Origin: Actinoallomurus soli
Lineage (GTDB): Bacteria; Actinomycetota; Actinomycetes; Streptosporangiales; Streptosporangiaceae
NCBI RefSeq assembly: GCF_024055715.1
Contig: NZ_JAMXMV010000007.1
Coordinates: 248,001 to 312,000, forward strand
Length of the DNA stretch: 64,000 nucleotides
Direction: 5' to 3'
Under the pieces are notes generated by a model, which searched no databases, was not told the DNA's origin, and saw nothing but the letters and a program-made list of their open reading frames with translations. Position 1 is the first letter of the stretch. Each line of letters begins with the position of its first letter. Below, piece after piece: positions 16,232 to 24,667 of the stretch. A program made the translations under genes and the position numbers.

Positions 16232-16893
16232 TCGAGGAGCTGTTGCCGCCGGAGGCGGTGGGTGAGGAGGCGTTCGAGGACGCGCCCGCCACCACGCTGT
16301 TCCCCGAAGAGGCGGCGCTGCTCGGCCGCGCCGTCGACAAACGCCGCAGGGAGTTCACCACCGTACGGGCGTGCGCCCGGGCGGCCTTCGCCCGGCTCGG
16401 CGTCGCCCCCGCGCCCCTTCTCCCGGGCGAACGCGGTGCCCCGACCTGGCCCGACGGGATCGTGGGCAGCATGACCCACTGCGACGGCTACCGGGCGTCC
16501 GCGGTGGCCCGGGCCCGTGACATCCAGACCATCGGCATCGACGCGGAGCCCAACGGCCCGCTGCCCGACGGCGTCCTGGAACACGTCTCCCGTCCCGAGG
16601 AGCGCGCCTGGCTGGCCGACCTGCGCGCCGCCGAACCCGGCGTGCACTGGGACCGCCTGCTGTTCAGCGCGAAGGAGTCGGTCTACAAGGCGTGGTTCCC
16701 GCTGACCCGCAGCTGGCTGGACTTCGAGGGCGCGAGCATCACCGTGGACCCCGAGGCCGGCACCTTCACGGCCGCGCTGACCGTCCCTCCCCCGCAGGTC
16801 GACGGCCGCCCTTTGAGAGGCTTCACCGGCCGCTGGCTCGTCCGCAAGGGCCTGATCCTCACCGCCATCTCCGTCCCCCACTCCCCCTCCTGA
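16228..16893 (+). CDS. 4'-phosphopantetheinyl transferase (Sfp/EntD type)
   Basis: The enzyme (221 residues) moves 4'-phosphopantetheine from CoA to carrier proteins of polyketide, peptide or fatty acid synthases. Motifs are all present: RRREFTTVR at 39-47, SMTH at 81-84, the metal-binding GIDAE at 103-107, and FSAKESVYKAW at 146-156, whose E150 and K154 are catalytic. The pattern is closest to the EntD-like branch. I chose GTG 16228, which overlaps the metallophosphoesterase stop and gives the usual family length. An upstream ATG at 15901 would run through that gene and is rejected. It may activate synthases encoded elsewhere in the genome. Confidence 0.93.
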   Translation: MIEELLPPEAVGEEAFEDAPATTLFPEEAALLGRAVDKRRREFTTVRACARAAFARLGVAPAPLLPGERGAPTWPDGIVGSMTHCDGYRASAVARARDIQTIGIDAEPNGPLPDGVLEHVSRPEERAWLADLRAAEPGVHWDRLLFSAKESVYKAWFPLTRSWLDFEGASITVDPEAGTFTAALTVPPPQVDGRPLRGFTGRWLVRKGLILTAISVPHSPS

Positions 16894-16997
16894 CCGGCGG
16901 CCGCCTCCTGATCGACCGGCTCGCGTGAGAAACCGTCCGGCTCGACGCCATGTCGCACACCGCCCCGGATGCTCCTGCAACCGCGTAGCGTCGAGCC

Positions 16998-17207
16998 ATG
17001 GCGCTACGTCTCCGCGAGAGGCTCGATCCCCAGCCTCGAGACTGGTACAACGACGCGAACGGCACCGCCGCGAACGGCGGATGCAGTGCTCATGGCACTC
17101 CGCCGTGCCATGAGCCCATCGTCGCGAGCCTCATCCTGGAGGACTCGGCGAGCGACGACATCCGTTGGGCGGTGTGCCGGCGAGGACTTGAGCCTTTCCT
17201 CGACTGA
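16998..17207 (+). CDS. Possible small protein of 69 residues (uncertain)
   Basis: This is the only reading frame with plausible coding character in the 427 bases between the transferase (ends 16893) and the VOC gene (ends 17321). G or C fills about three quarters of third positions, below its neighbours. It has no clear ribosome site and no recognised domain. A perfect ten-base-pair hairpin lies in the middle of it, which argues for a non-coding role instead. The rest of the gap shows nothing beyond the GGCTCGACGCC sequence repeated at about 16939 and 17213. Confidence 0.3.
   Translation: MALRLRERLDPQPRDWYNDANGTAANGGCSAHGTPPCHEPIVASLILEDSASDDIRWAVCRRGLEPFLD
17088..17115. other. Perfect 10-bp stem hairpin
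   Basis: GCTCATGGCA (17088-17097) pairs exactly with TGCCATGAGC (17106-17115) across an eight-base loop. It is not followed by T residues and is 194 bases past the nearest upstream stop codon, so it is not an obvious terminator. Confidence 0.6.
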
Positions 17208-17320
17208 CTTCCGGCTCGACGCCGAGGTCGACGTGAAGCGTTGCGCTAATCATTCGTAGGCGTACGGGGAGACGAGCACGCGGGCACCTTACCGGCGGGC
17301 CGTGCGTCCGTCGGCGGTCG

Positions 17321-17713
17321 TCATGCCGGGCCGAGCAGGTCCCAGCGGTTCCCCGCGATGTCGAGGAACACGGCGACCCGCCCGTAGGGCCCCGTACGCG
17401 GGGCGGTCACGAACTCGACACCGGCGGCGACCATCCGTTCGTAGGCGGCGGCGAAGTCGTCGACCCGGAGGAAGAAACCGACGCGGCCGGCGACCTGGTC
17501 CCCAATGACCGAGGTCTGCCGCTCACCGTCCGCACGAGCGAGCAGGATGCCCGTTTCGGCCCCCGGCGGCCGTACGACCACCCACCGCTTCGGACGGCCG
17601 TCATTGGTCAGCGACGGGGAATCCTCGACCAACTCGAAGCCCAGCACGCCGACGAAGAACCCGATCGCCGCGTCGTAATCCTCCACGACCAGCGTCACAA
17701 GATCGACTCGCAC
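17321..17713 (-). CDS. VOC family protein (glyoxalase/bleomycin-resistance fold)
   Basis: A 130-residue protein made of two beta-alpha-beta-beta-beta units, typical of the vicinal oxygen chelate superfamily. The first unit begins MRVDLVTLVVEDYDAAIGFFVGVLGFEL, and the second begins at about residue 76 (GRVGFFLRVDDFAAAYERM) and ends with a possible metal ligand region (VFLDIAGNRWDLLGPA). Members include glyoxalases, dioxygenases and antibiotic-binding proteins, and the specific role is not clear. The GTG start overlaps its GGGAGG ribosome site closely. Confidence 0.88.
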   Translation of the reverse strand: MRVDLVTLVVEDYDAAIGFFVGVLGFELVEDSPSLTNDGRPKRWVVVRPPGAETGILLARADGERQTSVIGDQVAGRVGFFLRVDDFAAAYERMVAAGVEFVTAPRTGPYGRVAVFLDIAGNRWDLLGPA

Positions 17714-17837
17714 CTCCCGAGCATACGGACCCGCCCAGGACGCGCGGTGACGGACGAGGCGGCCTCTGGCCGGGTCCTCAGGACGCCGTACGGCCGAATG
17801 TGCCCGTACGGGCGACCCGTTGTCCGCGGAGCACGGA

Positions 17838-18425
17838 TCAGCGGGCGTTCTCCGGCTTACGCCGCCTGCGAATCCTTCGAGTCAACCGCCATCCGATCAG
17901 GACGAACACGACCAGGAACAGGATGACGAGCGCCGGGACCAGGACCGCGACGAAACTCATCACCAGTGACATCGCGTCTTCCGCCGCGCTCACGAAGGGC
18001 GTTCCGACGCCGACCGTGCCGACGTTGATCACGGGACGCACGCCGGCCTTGGTGACGTGAACGCACAGCGCGACGAGGATGCCCAGCGCCCAGCCCACCC
18101 AGGGATGATCGACCATCCACCCGGAGTGGTCGATCCGCGCGGCCGCGTCCGAGGCGGCGAAGACGGCACCGCCGGCCGCGGGCCGTACGAAGGTCTGGAT
18201 CGCGTCGTTGACATGGTCGACGATGGCGACCTTGTCGAGGACGACCTCCGCGGCGAGCAGGACCGCCACGGCCGCGAGCGCCCATCCGTTGCCCATCCAC
18301 GCGAACTGGTGCGGCAGGGCGATCACGTCGGTGAAGCGGGCGAGCAGGCCGACCACCAGGATCGGGATATAGGCGTTCAGACCGGCCGATGCGGACAGGC
18401 CGAGCCCGGTCAACGTCGCGAACAT
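17838..18425 (-). CDS. DUF4126 family membrane protein
   Basis: A 195-residue integral membrane protein with five or so hydrophobic segments. The N-terminal GLGLSASAGLNAYIPILVVGLLARF and the later PxxNVGTVGVGTPFVSAAEDAMSLVMSF are typical of DUF4126. The tail is strongly basic (RRIRRRRKPENAR). Function is unknown; the family is widespread in bacteria. It is alone on its transcript as far as can be seen, with a hairpin between it and the upstream flavoenzyme gene. Confidence 0.85.
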   Translation of the reverse strand: MFATLTGLGLSASAGLNAYIPILVVGLLARFTDVIALPHQFAWMGNGWALAAVAVLLAAEVVLDKVAIVDHVNDAIQTFVRPAAGGAVFAASDAAARIDHSGWMVDHPWVGWALGILVALCVHVTKAGVRPVINVGTVGVGTPFVSAAEDAMSLVMSFVAVLVPALVILFLVVFVLIGWRLTRRIRRRRKPENAR

Positions 18426-18446
18426 GCCAGATAAGACGTCATCGTT

Positions 18447-18477
18447 GCGGCGGAAGGTTCCTCCGGGAACCGCCGCC
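18447..18477 (-). terminator. Hairpin after the flavoenzyme gene
   Basis: An inner six-base-pair stem (18456-18461 with 18466-18471) and an outer five-base-pair stem separated by a small internal loop, between the stop at 18528 and the DUF4126 start. Probable terminator for the minus-strand flavoenzyme gene. Confidence 0.5.
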
Positions 18478-18527
18478 TGTCACGTCACGCCGCCGCCCAC
18501 GCCACCGCCGCCGGCTGAAGACCCAGG

Positions 18528-19598
18528 TCAGCCCTCGGCGGCGAGAGCCCGGCCGTGGTTCTCCGCCGCGATGTAGGTCCGCAGGTGCGGGTGACGGCCG
18601 CCGACCGCGATGTCCCGCCAGTATCGCTGCAACGCGTTGTTCGTGGCGAAGCCGCTCGGTCCGTGCAGGTCCAGCATCAGCTCCACGGCGGCCCGGCAGT
18701 CGCGGGCGGCGTACGACAGGTCTATCTCCAGCCGCGCGCGTTCGGCCGCCGAGACGTCACCCGCGTCGACGGCCTGCGCGGCGGCGAGCACGGTGCGTTC
18801 GGCACGGTCGACGAGCAGCGTCGCTTCGGCCAGCCAGTGCCGCGCCGCCGGGGAGTCGCCCATCCGCGCGTACGCCGTCATGAACGGCTTGCGATCCGAG
18901 GCGAACAGCGCGTGCACGACGTCGAGCGCGCCGCGTGCCGCGCCGACCACCGGGGCGAGGACCGTGATCCCGTAGAACACCAGGGTGGCGGAAGCCGGCG
19001 GCCCGGCCGGGCTCACCCATTCCGCCGGCACCGGCAGATCATGGGCGACGACGGTGTTACTGCCGGTGCCGCGCATGCCGGCGGAGTGCCAGGTCCGTTC
19101 GACGGTCAGGTCGGCCATGGGGATCAGCGCGAACGAGTACACGCCGTCGACGATCAACCCGAGTCCGGCCCAGGCCGCGTCCTCGCAGCCGGAGACGTAG
19201 GGCCAGCGGCCGTTGATCCGGATGCCGCCCGGCTCGGGCTCTCCGGTGCCGTCCGGCCGGCCCGATCCACAGGCGAGCGCGTCCGGGTCCGCGTGGAAGT
19301 CGGCCGGTACCGCGCCGCGGAAGGCGCCGTCGGCGAAGGTCTTGCCGGTCGCGCAGGTACCGGCGATCCAGGCGGTGGACGGGCAGTACCGGCCCACGTC
19401 CGCCAGGTGGCGGGCGACGGTGCCGGCGTCGGCCCAGGCCCCGCCGAACCGTTCAGGCGTCCTGAGCGCGAAGCCGCCGTGACGGCGTACCACGCCGAGG
19501 CTGTCGGCGGTCGGGCGATCCTGCTGCTCGGTCTTCTCGGCGTTCTCGAGAAGGATGCGGGCCTGGTCGTGAGGAGTGGCGTCGGTTGTCACGTCCAT
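18528..19598 (-). CDS. Acyl-CoA dehydrogenase-like flavoenzyme / flavin-dependent monooxygenase
   Basis: A 356-residue protein with the acyl-CoA dehydrogenase fold, closer to the HsaA/DszC-type hydroxylases than to true dehydrogenases. Visible landmarks are HGGFALRTPERFGGAW at the N-terminal helical domain, the central beta domain with RINGRWPYVSGCEDAAW, and the C-terminal four-helix bundle ending in LMLDLHGPSGFATNNALQRYWRDI, which holds the flavin-contacting histidine-rich tail (GGRHPHLRTYIAAENHG). The usual acyl-CoA base glutamate is not apparent, which fits a monooxygenase using reduced flavin from a partner. I set the start at ATG 19598. It diverges from the AraC regulator, the likely controller. 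Confidence 0.82.
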   Translation of the reverse strand: MDVTTDATPHDQARILLENAEKTEQQDRPTADSLGVVRRHGGFALRTPERFGGAWADAGTVARHLADVGRYCPSTAWIAGTCATGKTFADGAFRGAVPADFHADPDALACGSGRPDGTGEPEPGGIRINGRWPYVSGCEDAAWAGLGLIVDGVYSFALIPMADLTVERTWHSAGMRGTGSNTVVAHDLPVPAEWVSPAGPPASATLVFYGITVLAPVVGAARGALDVVHALFASDRKPFMTAYARMGDSPAARHWLAEATLLVDRAERTVLAAAQAVDAGDVSAAERARLEIDLSYAARDCRAAVELMLDLHGPSGFATNNALQRYWRDIAVGGRHPHLRTYIAAENHGRALAAEG

Positions 19599-19697
19599 CG
19601 ACCCAACCAGTCGCGGCCGCCGACGACCATGTCCGATCGGCCCAGACGCATACTCGTACGACCCGTTCCGGGGTGGCGTGCGGCCTACGATCTGTAC

Positions 19698-20609
19698 GTG
19701 GACATGATCAGCGAGGTGATCGGTACGGTCCGTGCCGGCAACGCCTACGCTCGCCGGATCGCGGAGTCCGGACCGTGGGGCGCCCGCTACCCCTCTTTCG
19801 GGGGCGTCGGGTTCCACCTCGTGCTGAGTGGCACCGGCTGGCTGATCCGGAGGGGCGGCGAGTCGATCCCGTTGCGGCCGGGTGACGTCGTGCTCGTCCC
19901 GTACGGCACCGAGCACGGGCTCAGCCACGCGCCGTGCGCACTCGGCACGCTGCCGGTGGCGAGCATGGGCCCCGAGCCTCCGCGCCCCGGCCCGTCCGAC
20001 TTCGAGTTCCTCTGCGGGTGCTACCGCCTGGACAACAGCAAGATCCATCAGTTCCTCCGTGACCTGCCGGACGTCATCGCGATCTCGCCGGACTACGAAC
20101 GCCACCCGCAGCTTCGGTCGCTGACGGCCCTGCTCGGCGACGACGTGTCCGAGGCCCGGCCGGGCAACGACGCGACCCGGTCCGCGCTGGTCGACCTCAC
20201 GCTCGTCCACGCGCTGCGGCACTGGCAGGAGCAGTCCGGCGACGAGCCATGGCCGGGGATCACCGACCCGGGAATCGCCGCGGCGCTGCGCGCGATCCAC
20301 GACGCGCCGGACGGCCAGTGGACGGTGCAGCGGCTGAGCGAGATCGCGGACATGTCCCGTACGACCTTCGTCCGGCGGTTCACCGACCTGGCCGGCAAAC
20401 CGCCGGCGACATACCTGACCGACTGGCGCCTCAGCCTCGGCGCCCGCCTGCTGGGCGAGACCTCGGCGACGTTGGCGTCGATCGCCCGGCAGATCGGCTA
20501 CTCGACCGAGTTCGCGTTCGCGAACGCCTTCCGGCGGGAGTACGGCGTCTCACCGGGCCGATTCCGGCAGAACATGCGGATCGCCCGCTCGATGAAAGAT
20601 CGGAACTAG
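19698..20609 (+). CDS. AraC family regulator with N-terminal cupin
   Basis: The predicted protein has 303 residues: an N-terminal cupin sensing domain (about 20-150, with GVGFHLVLSGTGWLIRRGGESIPLRPGDVVLVPYG) and a C-terminal pair of helix-turn-helices (about 205-300, with LSEIADMSRTTFVRRFTDLAGKPPATYL and SIARQIGYSTEFAFANAFRREYG). I preferred GTG 19698, since relatives begin near MDxxSxV. TACGAT seven bases upstream could be a -10 element of a leaderless transcript. ATG 19629 would add 23 residues. It is divergent from the flavoenzyme gene 99 bases away and probably controls it. Confidence 0.85.
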   Translation: MDMISEVIGTVRAGNAYARRIAESGPWGARYPSFGGVGFHLVLSGTGWLIRRGGESIPLRPGDVVLVPYGTEHGLSHAPCALGTLPVASMGPEPPRPGPSDFEFLCGCYRLDNSKIHQFLRDLPDVIAISPDYERHPQLRSLTALLGDDVSEARPGNDATRSALVDLTLVHALRHWQEQSGDEPWPGITDPGIAAALRAIHDAPDGQWTVQRLSEIADMSRTTFVRRFTDLAGKPPATYLTDWRLSLGARLLGETSATLASIARQIGYSTEFAFANAFRREYGVSPGRFRQNMRIARSMKDRN

Positions 20610-20618
20610 GATGGCGCG

Positions 20619-21107
20619 GTGAACGACGCGCGGATGTACCTGGTGTGCGGGCTGCCCGGAGCCGGAAAGACGACCCGCGCGCGGCAGATCGTCGAGGCCG
20701 CGAAGGCCGTGCATCTGAGTCCGGACGAATGGATCGTCGGGCTCGGCATCAGCCTCGTGGATTACGAGTTCCGCTTCAAGCTTCAAGACTGCATGCTCGT
20801 GCACGCGGGCGCCATCCTGCGCTGCGGCGCGAGCATCGTCGTCGAGTTCGGCTCCTGGTCGCGCGACGAACGCGAGACCATCCGGCAGGTCGCGGTACGC
20901 GAGGGAGCCGTGACGGAGCTCCACTTCGTCGATGCTCCTCTCGACGAGCTCGTGCGGCGAGTGCGAGCGAGGGGCGGCCCGGAGGCCGAAGCGCTCGCCT
21001 CTCAGGTGCTGCTCGGCACCTCCGACCGATTCGAGCGCCCGGGCCCGGAGGAGATCGCACGGTTCGATCGATACGTCGGGCCCGACGACCCATGGTCGCC
21101 GCACTAG
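20619..21107 (+). CDS. P-loop kinase-like protein (zeta-toxin/AAA_33 type)
   Basis: A 162-residue nucleotide-binding protein. Walker A GLPGAGKTT is at about residues 10-18. HLSPDEWIVGLG resembles the substrate loop of AAA_33/zeta-type small-molecule kinases, and VEFGSWSRDERE supplies a Walker B-like strand with acidic residues. It probably phosphorylates a small molecule, but which one is unknown. GTG 20619 lies ten bases after the AraC stop with AGGA upstream, so the two may be co-transcribed. Base composition from here to about 22370 is a little less GC-rich than around it. Confidence 0.8.
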   Translation: MNDARMYLVCGLPGAGKTTRARQIVEAAKAVHLSPDEWIVGLGISLVDYEFRFKLQDCMLVHAGAILRCGASIVVEFGSWSRDERETIRQVAVREGAVTELHFVDAPLDELVRRVRARGGPEAEALASQVLLGTSDRFERPGPEEIARFDRYVGPDDPWSPH

Positions 21108-21218
21108 CCGGAGCAGGCCGTCGTCGTCTTCGGTAAGCGCCCAAGAGTGAGGGGCAGCCCGCACACACCCCTGCTGAGTCAACCGTTGATCATCGGGCCT
21201 ACTGGCACGGGAGAAGAA

Positions 21219-21425
21219 ATGACCGTAAAGGTTAAACTGAGGGTGGCGTTCCTGGCTTTCGCGGCACTGTGGGCGTTGTTCGTCATGAGCGCCGATCTGA
21301 TATTCGGTAACTGGGCGGGAGCGGCGATACTCGGCCTGGTAGCGGTGATCATCGGCCTGATCACGTGGACGATTATCCGAGATCACACCCGCACGCCGAA
21401 GGGCGAATATCCGTCTTCGGAGTGA
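21219..21425 (+). CDS. Small two-helix membrane protein
   Basis: This 68-residue protein has two hydrophobic segments (RVAFLAFAALWALFVMSADL and GAAILGLVAVIIGLITWTII) joined by a short turn, with a charged C-terminus. No function is recognised. GGGAGAAG precedes the ATG closely. Codon use includes more A and T than its neighbours. Confidence 0.65.
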   Translation: MTVKVKLRVAFLAFAALWALFVMSADLIFGNWAGAAILGLVAVIIGLITWTIIRDHTRTPKGEYPSSE

Positions 21426-21517
21426 CGATCCGAGGTCGTTGCATTGACTTGGTAGCGCGCGCGTTGCACCGCTTGGAGAGTTACGGCCGCGTTCGAGGGA
21501 GAAGGGGCAAGGCGACG

Positions 21518-22369
21518 GTGCAGGCCTCAGAGATTCCGCGTGCGGTGGCCGCGGCCATGTCCGCCGCCTCATCACTTGGCCTGACAGCCGACGACGCGAT
21601 CATTCTTCAGGACTCGAACAAGCTGACTCTGCGTCTGCTGCCTTGTGACGTCCTGGCCCGGGTGGCACCTGTGGCGCATCAGGTCGCACGGTTCGAACTC
21701 GAGCTTGCTCAGCGGCTCGCCCAGTCCGGGTGCCCGGTGGCCGCTCTCGAGCCTCGAGCGGAGCCACGCGCCTATGAGCGTGATGGCTTCGTGGTCACGC
21801 TGTGGACCTACTACGAACCCGTGACACCCCGGGAGGTCTCACCGACCGACTACGCCAATGCGCTCCGGCGACTGCACGCCGGCATGCGCGAGCTCGACGT
21901 CCCGACGCCGCACTTCACTACTCGAGTCGAACAGGCTCAACAACTCGTGGCGGACCGCGACCGTACTCCGGCGCTCGCCAGAGCGGACCGGGAGCTGCTC
22001 GGCGACACGTTGCGAAGCCTCAGGCGGGTGATCGGCGAGCGCGGCGGCAGTGAGCAGCTGCTGCACGGCGAGCCGCACCCGGGCAACGTGCTCACCACGA
22101 AGAACGGCCTGCTGTTCATAGACCTTGAGACGTGTTGCCGGGGGCCGGTCGAATTCGACCTCGCCCATGCGCCCGAAGAAGTCGGCGAGCACTATCCCGG
22201 TATCGATCAAGACGTGCTGCGCGAGTGCCGGCTCCTCGTGCTGGCGATGATCACAACGTGGCGCTGGGATCGAGATGATCGACTCCCGAACGGGCGCCGG
22301 CTCGGCGCAGAGTGGCTCGGCCAGATCCGAGCAGCGCTCGATCGCAACGGGCCGGATACCCATAACTGA
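21518..22369 (+). CDS. Aminoglycoside phosphotransferase-like kinase
   Basis: A 283-residue protein of the APH/choline kinase superfamily. The catalytic (Brenner) loop reads HGEPHPGN at about residues 185-192, with glutamate in place of the usual aspartate. The metal-binding IDLET follows about ten residues later. The N-terminal lobe carries the short LTLRLLPCDVLARVAP in place of a canonical nucleotide lysine strand. Substrates in this family range from antibiotics to sugars and homoserine, and the sequence does not decide. I chose GTG 21518 with AAGGGG and AAGG upstream; in-frame codons upstream would overlap the preceding gene. Confidence 0.78.
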   Translation: MQASEIPRAVAAAMSAASSLGLTADDAIILQDSNKLTLRLLPCDVLARVAPVAHQVARFELELAQRLAQSGCPVAALEPRAEPRAYERDGFVVTLWTYYEPVTPREVSPTDYANALRRLHAGMRELDVPTPHFTTRVEQAQQLVADRDRTPALARADRELLGDTLRSLRRVIGERGGSEQLLHGEPHPGNVLTTKNGLLFIDLETCCRGPVEFDLAHAPEEVGEHYPGIDQDVLRECRLLVLAMITTWRWDRDDRLPNGRRLGAEWLGQIRAALDRNGPDTHN

Positions 22370-22399
22370 CGCGCTGCGCTCCAGGTCAGCGGCGTGGAT

Positions 22400-22791
22400 G
22401 ACGGACGAGTCGGCCTGTAGGCCGGGTTCTGTGCCTCCGCTCGCGCGGAGCGACGGTCATCCATCTAGGGCCGCCGTTGCCGGCGGCCTCGAGCGGTCTA
22501 CCCGCAGGCTCGGGCGGGCCGCCCTCGAACGCCTGCGCGGACCCGCGTGGCGGGTCCTTCTTGACCTTGCTCCGGGTGGGGTTTGCCGAGCCGCCCCAGT
22601 CACCTGGGGCGCTGGTGGTCTCTTACACCACCGTTTCACCCTTACCTCCGCATGCGGAGGCGGTCTGCTTTCTGTGGCACTTTCCCGCGGGTCGCCCCGG
22701 GTCGGCGTTACCGACCACCCTGCCCGGTGGAGCCCGGACCTTCCTCGTCGGAGCGGAACTCCGACGCGACCGTCCGGCCGACTCGTCCGTC
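22400..22791 (-). ncRNA. rnpB: RNase P RNA, bacterial class A
   Basis: The catalytic RNA of ribonuclease P, which matures tRNA 5' ends. On the minus strand the ends form a perfect 16-base-pair P1 helix: GACGGACGAGTCGGCC at the 5' end (22776-22791) pairs with GGCCGACTCGTCCGTC at the 3' end (22400-22415). The conserved core is visible: GAGGAAGGTCCGGGCTCC near the 5' end, the GGGAAAGTGCCACAGAAA segment, and the closing AGAACCCGGCCTACAGGCC. The length of about 392 nucleotides fits an actinobacterial class A molecule. Exact ends are not certain to within a few bases. Protein-coding frames over this stretch are artefacts. Confidence 0.96.
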
Positions 22792-22802
22792 GTTCACCGA
22801 CT

Positions 22803-23927
22803 TTACCAAAGGCCCGGTTCGGCACCCTGGCGGAGATGGTGAGTGTCGTTGAGGGACCGTACGACGGCGGGGCCGTCGGCGTACCAGTCGACGACCGACA
22901 GGGATGCGACGTCCAGGTGCATCCGGTAGAGCGCGGAGGGCGGGGCGTCCAGTGCCAGGCGCAGGAGCGTCTTGATCGGCGTGACGTGCGACACGACGAG
23001 GATCTTCTGCTTCCGGAAGCGGACGAGCAGCTTGTCGCGGGCGGTCTGGACGCGCTTGAGGGTGGCCGCGAAGCTCTCGCCGTAGGGAGGCGCGACGGAG
23101 GGGTCGGCGAGCCAGGCGTCCAGCTCGGCGGGCCAGCGCTCGCGCACCTCGGCGAAGGTGTAGCCCTCCCAGTCGCCGAAGTCGGTCTCGCGCAGGTCGT
23201 CCTCCACGCGGACCGGGACGTCGAGGACCTGGGCGACCTCCTGGGCGGTCTGCCGCGTCCGCTTGAGCGGCGAGGTGACGATCGCGTCGATGCCGCGGCC
23301 GGCGAACGCCTCCCCGGCGGCACGGGCCTGGGCCAGGCCCGTGTCGGTCAGGGGGATGTCGCCGACGCCGGCGAACCGCCGCTCCCCGGAGTACGGGGTC
23401 TCGCCGTGCCGGAGCAGCAGCGTCGTCGTCGGATCCGTGGTCGGCGGCCCCCAGCCCGTGGTCGCCGTGGGCGGGTCCGGCTCGTCCTCCTCGACGGCGG
23501 ACGGCGCCCAGGTACGGCCCTCGGCCGCGGCGTCCATGGCCTCGTTGGCGAGCCGGTCGGCGTGCTTGTTGCGCTCCCGGGGGATCCACGTGTAGCGGAC
23601 CGAACCGAAGCGGGAGGCCAGCCGCTGCGCCTGGAGGGCGAGCGGCTTCATGTCCGGATGCTTGATCTTCCATCGGCCGGACATCTGCTCGACGACGAGC
23701 TTGGAGTCCATCCGGACCTCGAGGTCGGCGTCCGGGGCGAGCTCGGACGCGGCCTCCAGACCCGCGATCAGACCGCGGTACTCGGCGACGTTGTTGGTGA
23801 CCACGCCGAGGGACTCGGCCCGCTCGGCCAGGACCTGGCCCGTGACGGCGTCGCGGACGACGGAGCCGTACCCGGCGGGGCCGGGGTTGCCGCGGGACCC
23901 GCCGTCGGCCTCGATGATCAGCTTCAC
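22803..23927 (-). CDS. Bifunctional RNase HI / acid phosphatase
   Basis: A two-domain protein of 374 residues known from actinobacteria (Rv2228c in Mycobacterium tuberculosis). The N-terminal RNase HI domain (1 to about 135) removes RNA from RNA-DNA hybrids; its acidic catalytic residues appear in EADGGSRGNPGPAGYG, NVAEYRGLIAGLEAA, MDSKLVVEQM and the NKHADRLANEAMD segment. The C-terminal histidine phosphatase domain begins LLLRHGETPYSGERRFAGVGD, with a second catalytic histidine in VVSHVTPIK. In mycobacteria the latter acts as an alpha-ribazole phosphatase-like enzyme in cobalamin synthesis. The GTG start overlaps the stop of the zinc-ribbon gene (GTGA). Confidence 0.95.
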   Translation of the reverse strand: MKLIIEADGGSRGNPGPAGYGSVVRDAVTGQVLAERAESLGVVTNNVAEYRGLIAGLEAASELAPDADLEVRMDSKLVVEQMSGRWKIKHPDMKPLALQAQRLASRFGSVRYTWIPRERNKHADRLANEAMDAAAEGRTWAPSAVEEDEPDPPTATTGWGPPTTDPTTTLLLRHGETPYSGERRFAGVGDIPLTDTGLAQARAAGEAFAGRGIDAIVTSPLKRTRQTAQEVAQVLDVPVRVEDDLRETDFGDWEGYTFAEVRERWPAELDAWLADPSVAPPYGESFAATLKRVQTARDKLLVRFRKQKILVVSHVTPIKTLLRLALDAPPSALYRMHLDVASLSVVDWYADGPAVVRSLNDTHHLRQGAEPGLW

Positions 23928-24667
23928 AGGCCGGATTCCGGGGTGCGGACGAGGATCCGGCGGCACTCCTCGCATCGGATGACGTCGTCCTTGGCGGCCG
24001 CGCGGATGGCGTTCAGCTCCACGGTGTTGAGCTGCAGGTGGCAGCCCTGGCACTGGCCGCGCAGCAGCGGCGCGGCGGCGACGCCCCGCTGCTGCTCGCG
24101 CAGCTTCTCGTACAGCTTGAGCAGATCGCCGGGGATGTCACCGGCGACTCCGGCCCGCGCGGTGCGGACCAGCTCGGCCTCGCCGTCGATCTCCCGGTTG
24201 GCGGCGTCGCGGCGCTCGGTGAGCTCGGCCAGGTCCTTCTCGGCCGTCTCCTTGTCCGCCTCGACGGCGCGCAGGCGGTTCTCGGCCTCCTCGCGGCGCT
24301 CCATCACCTCCAGGACGATGTCCTCGAGGTCGGCCTGCCGCTTCTGCAGGGACACGATCTCGGACTGGAGGTTCTCCAGGTCGCGGGCCGAGGACACCTG
24401 CCCGGAGTCGAGCCGTTTCTGGTCCCGCTCGGCGCGGGCGCGTACCTGGTCGACGTCCTGCTCGGCCTTCTTCTGCTCCCGGTCGATGTCGCTGATCTCG
24501 GTCTGCGCGGCGACGAGCGCGTCGCCGACCCCGCCGAGGCGCTCCTCGACCTTCGTGATCTCGGCGAGCTCCGGCAGGGTGCGCCTGCGGTGGGCCAGCC
24601 GGTCCAGCCGGGTGTCCAGCTCCTGCAGGTCGAGGAGGCGCATCTGGGCTTCAGGTGCTGCTTTCAC
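23924..24667 (-). CDS. Coiled-coil protein with C4 zinc ribbon (DUF164/CdsZ family)
   Basis: A 247-residue protein whose first 180 residues form a long antiparallel coiled coil (heptads such as LDRLAHRRRTLPELAEITKVEERL and RREEAENRLRAVEADKETAE). It ends in a zinc ribbon (CQGCHL at about 203-208 and CEECRR at about 231-236). Homologues include Rv2229c, HP0958 and chlamydial CdsZ; roles in RNA or protein handling have been proposed, but none is settled for actinobacteria. GAAGGA precedes the GTG start. It overlaps both neighbours by four bases (GTGA), so the three-gene operon is tightly coupled. Confidence 0.93.
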   Translation of the reverse strand: MKAAPEAQMRLLDLQELDTRLDRLAHRRRTLPELAEITKVEERLGGVGDALVAAQTEISDIDREQKKAEQDVDQVRARAERDQKRLDSGQVSSARDLENLQSEIVSLQKRQADLEDIVLEVMERREEAENRLRAVEADKETAEKDLAELTERRDAANREIDGEAELVRTARAGVAGDIPGDLLKLYEKLREQQRGVAAAPLLRGQCQGCHLQLNTVELNAIRAAAKDDVIRCEECRRILVRTPESGL

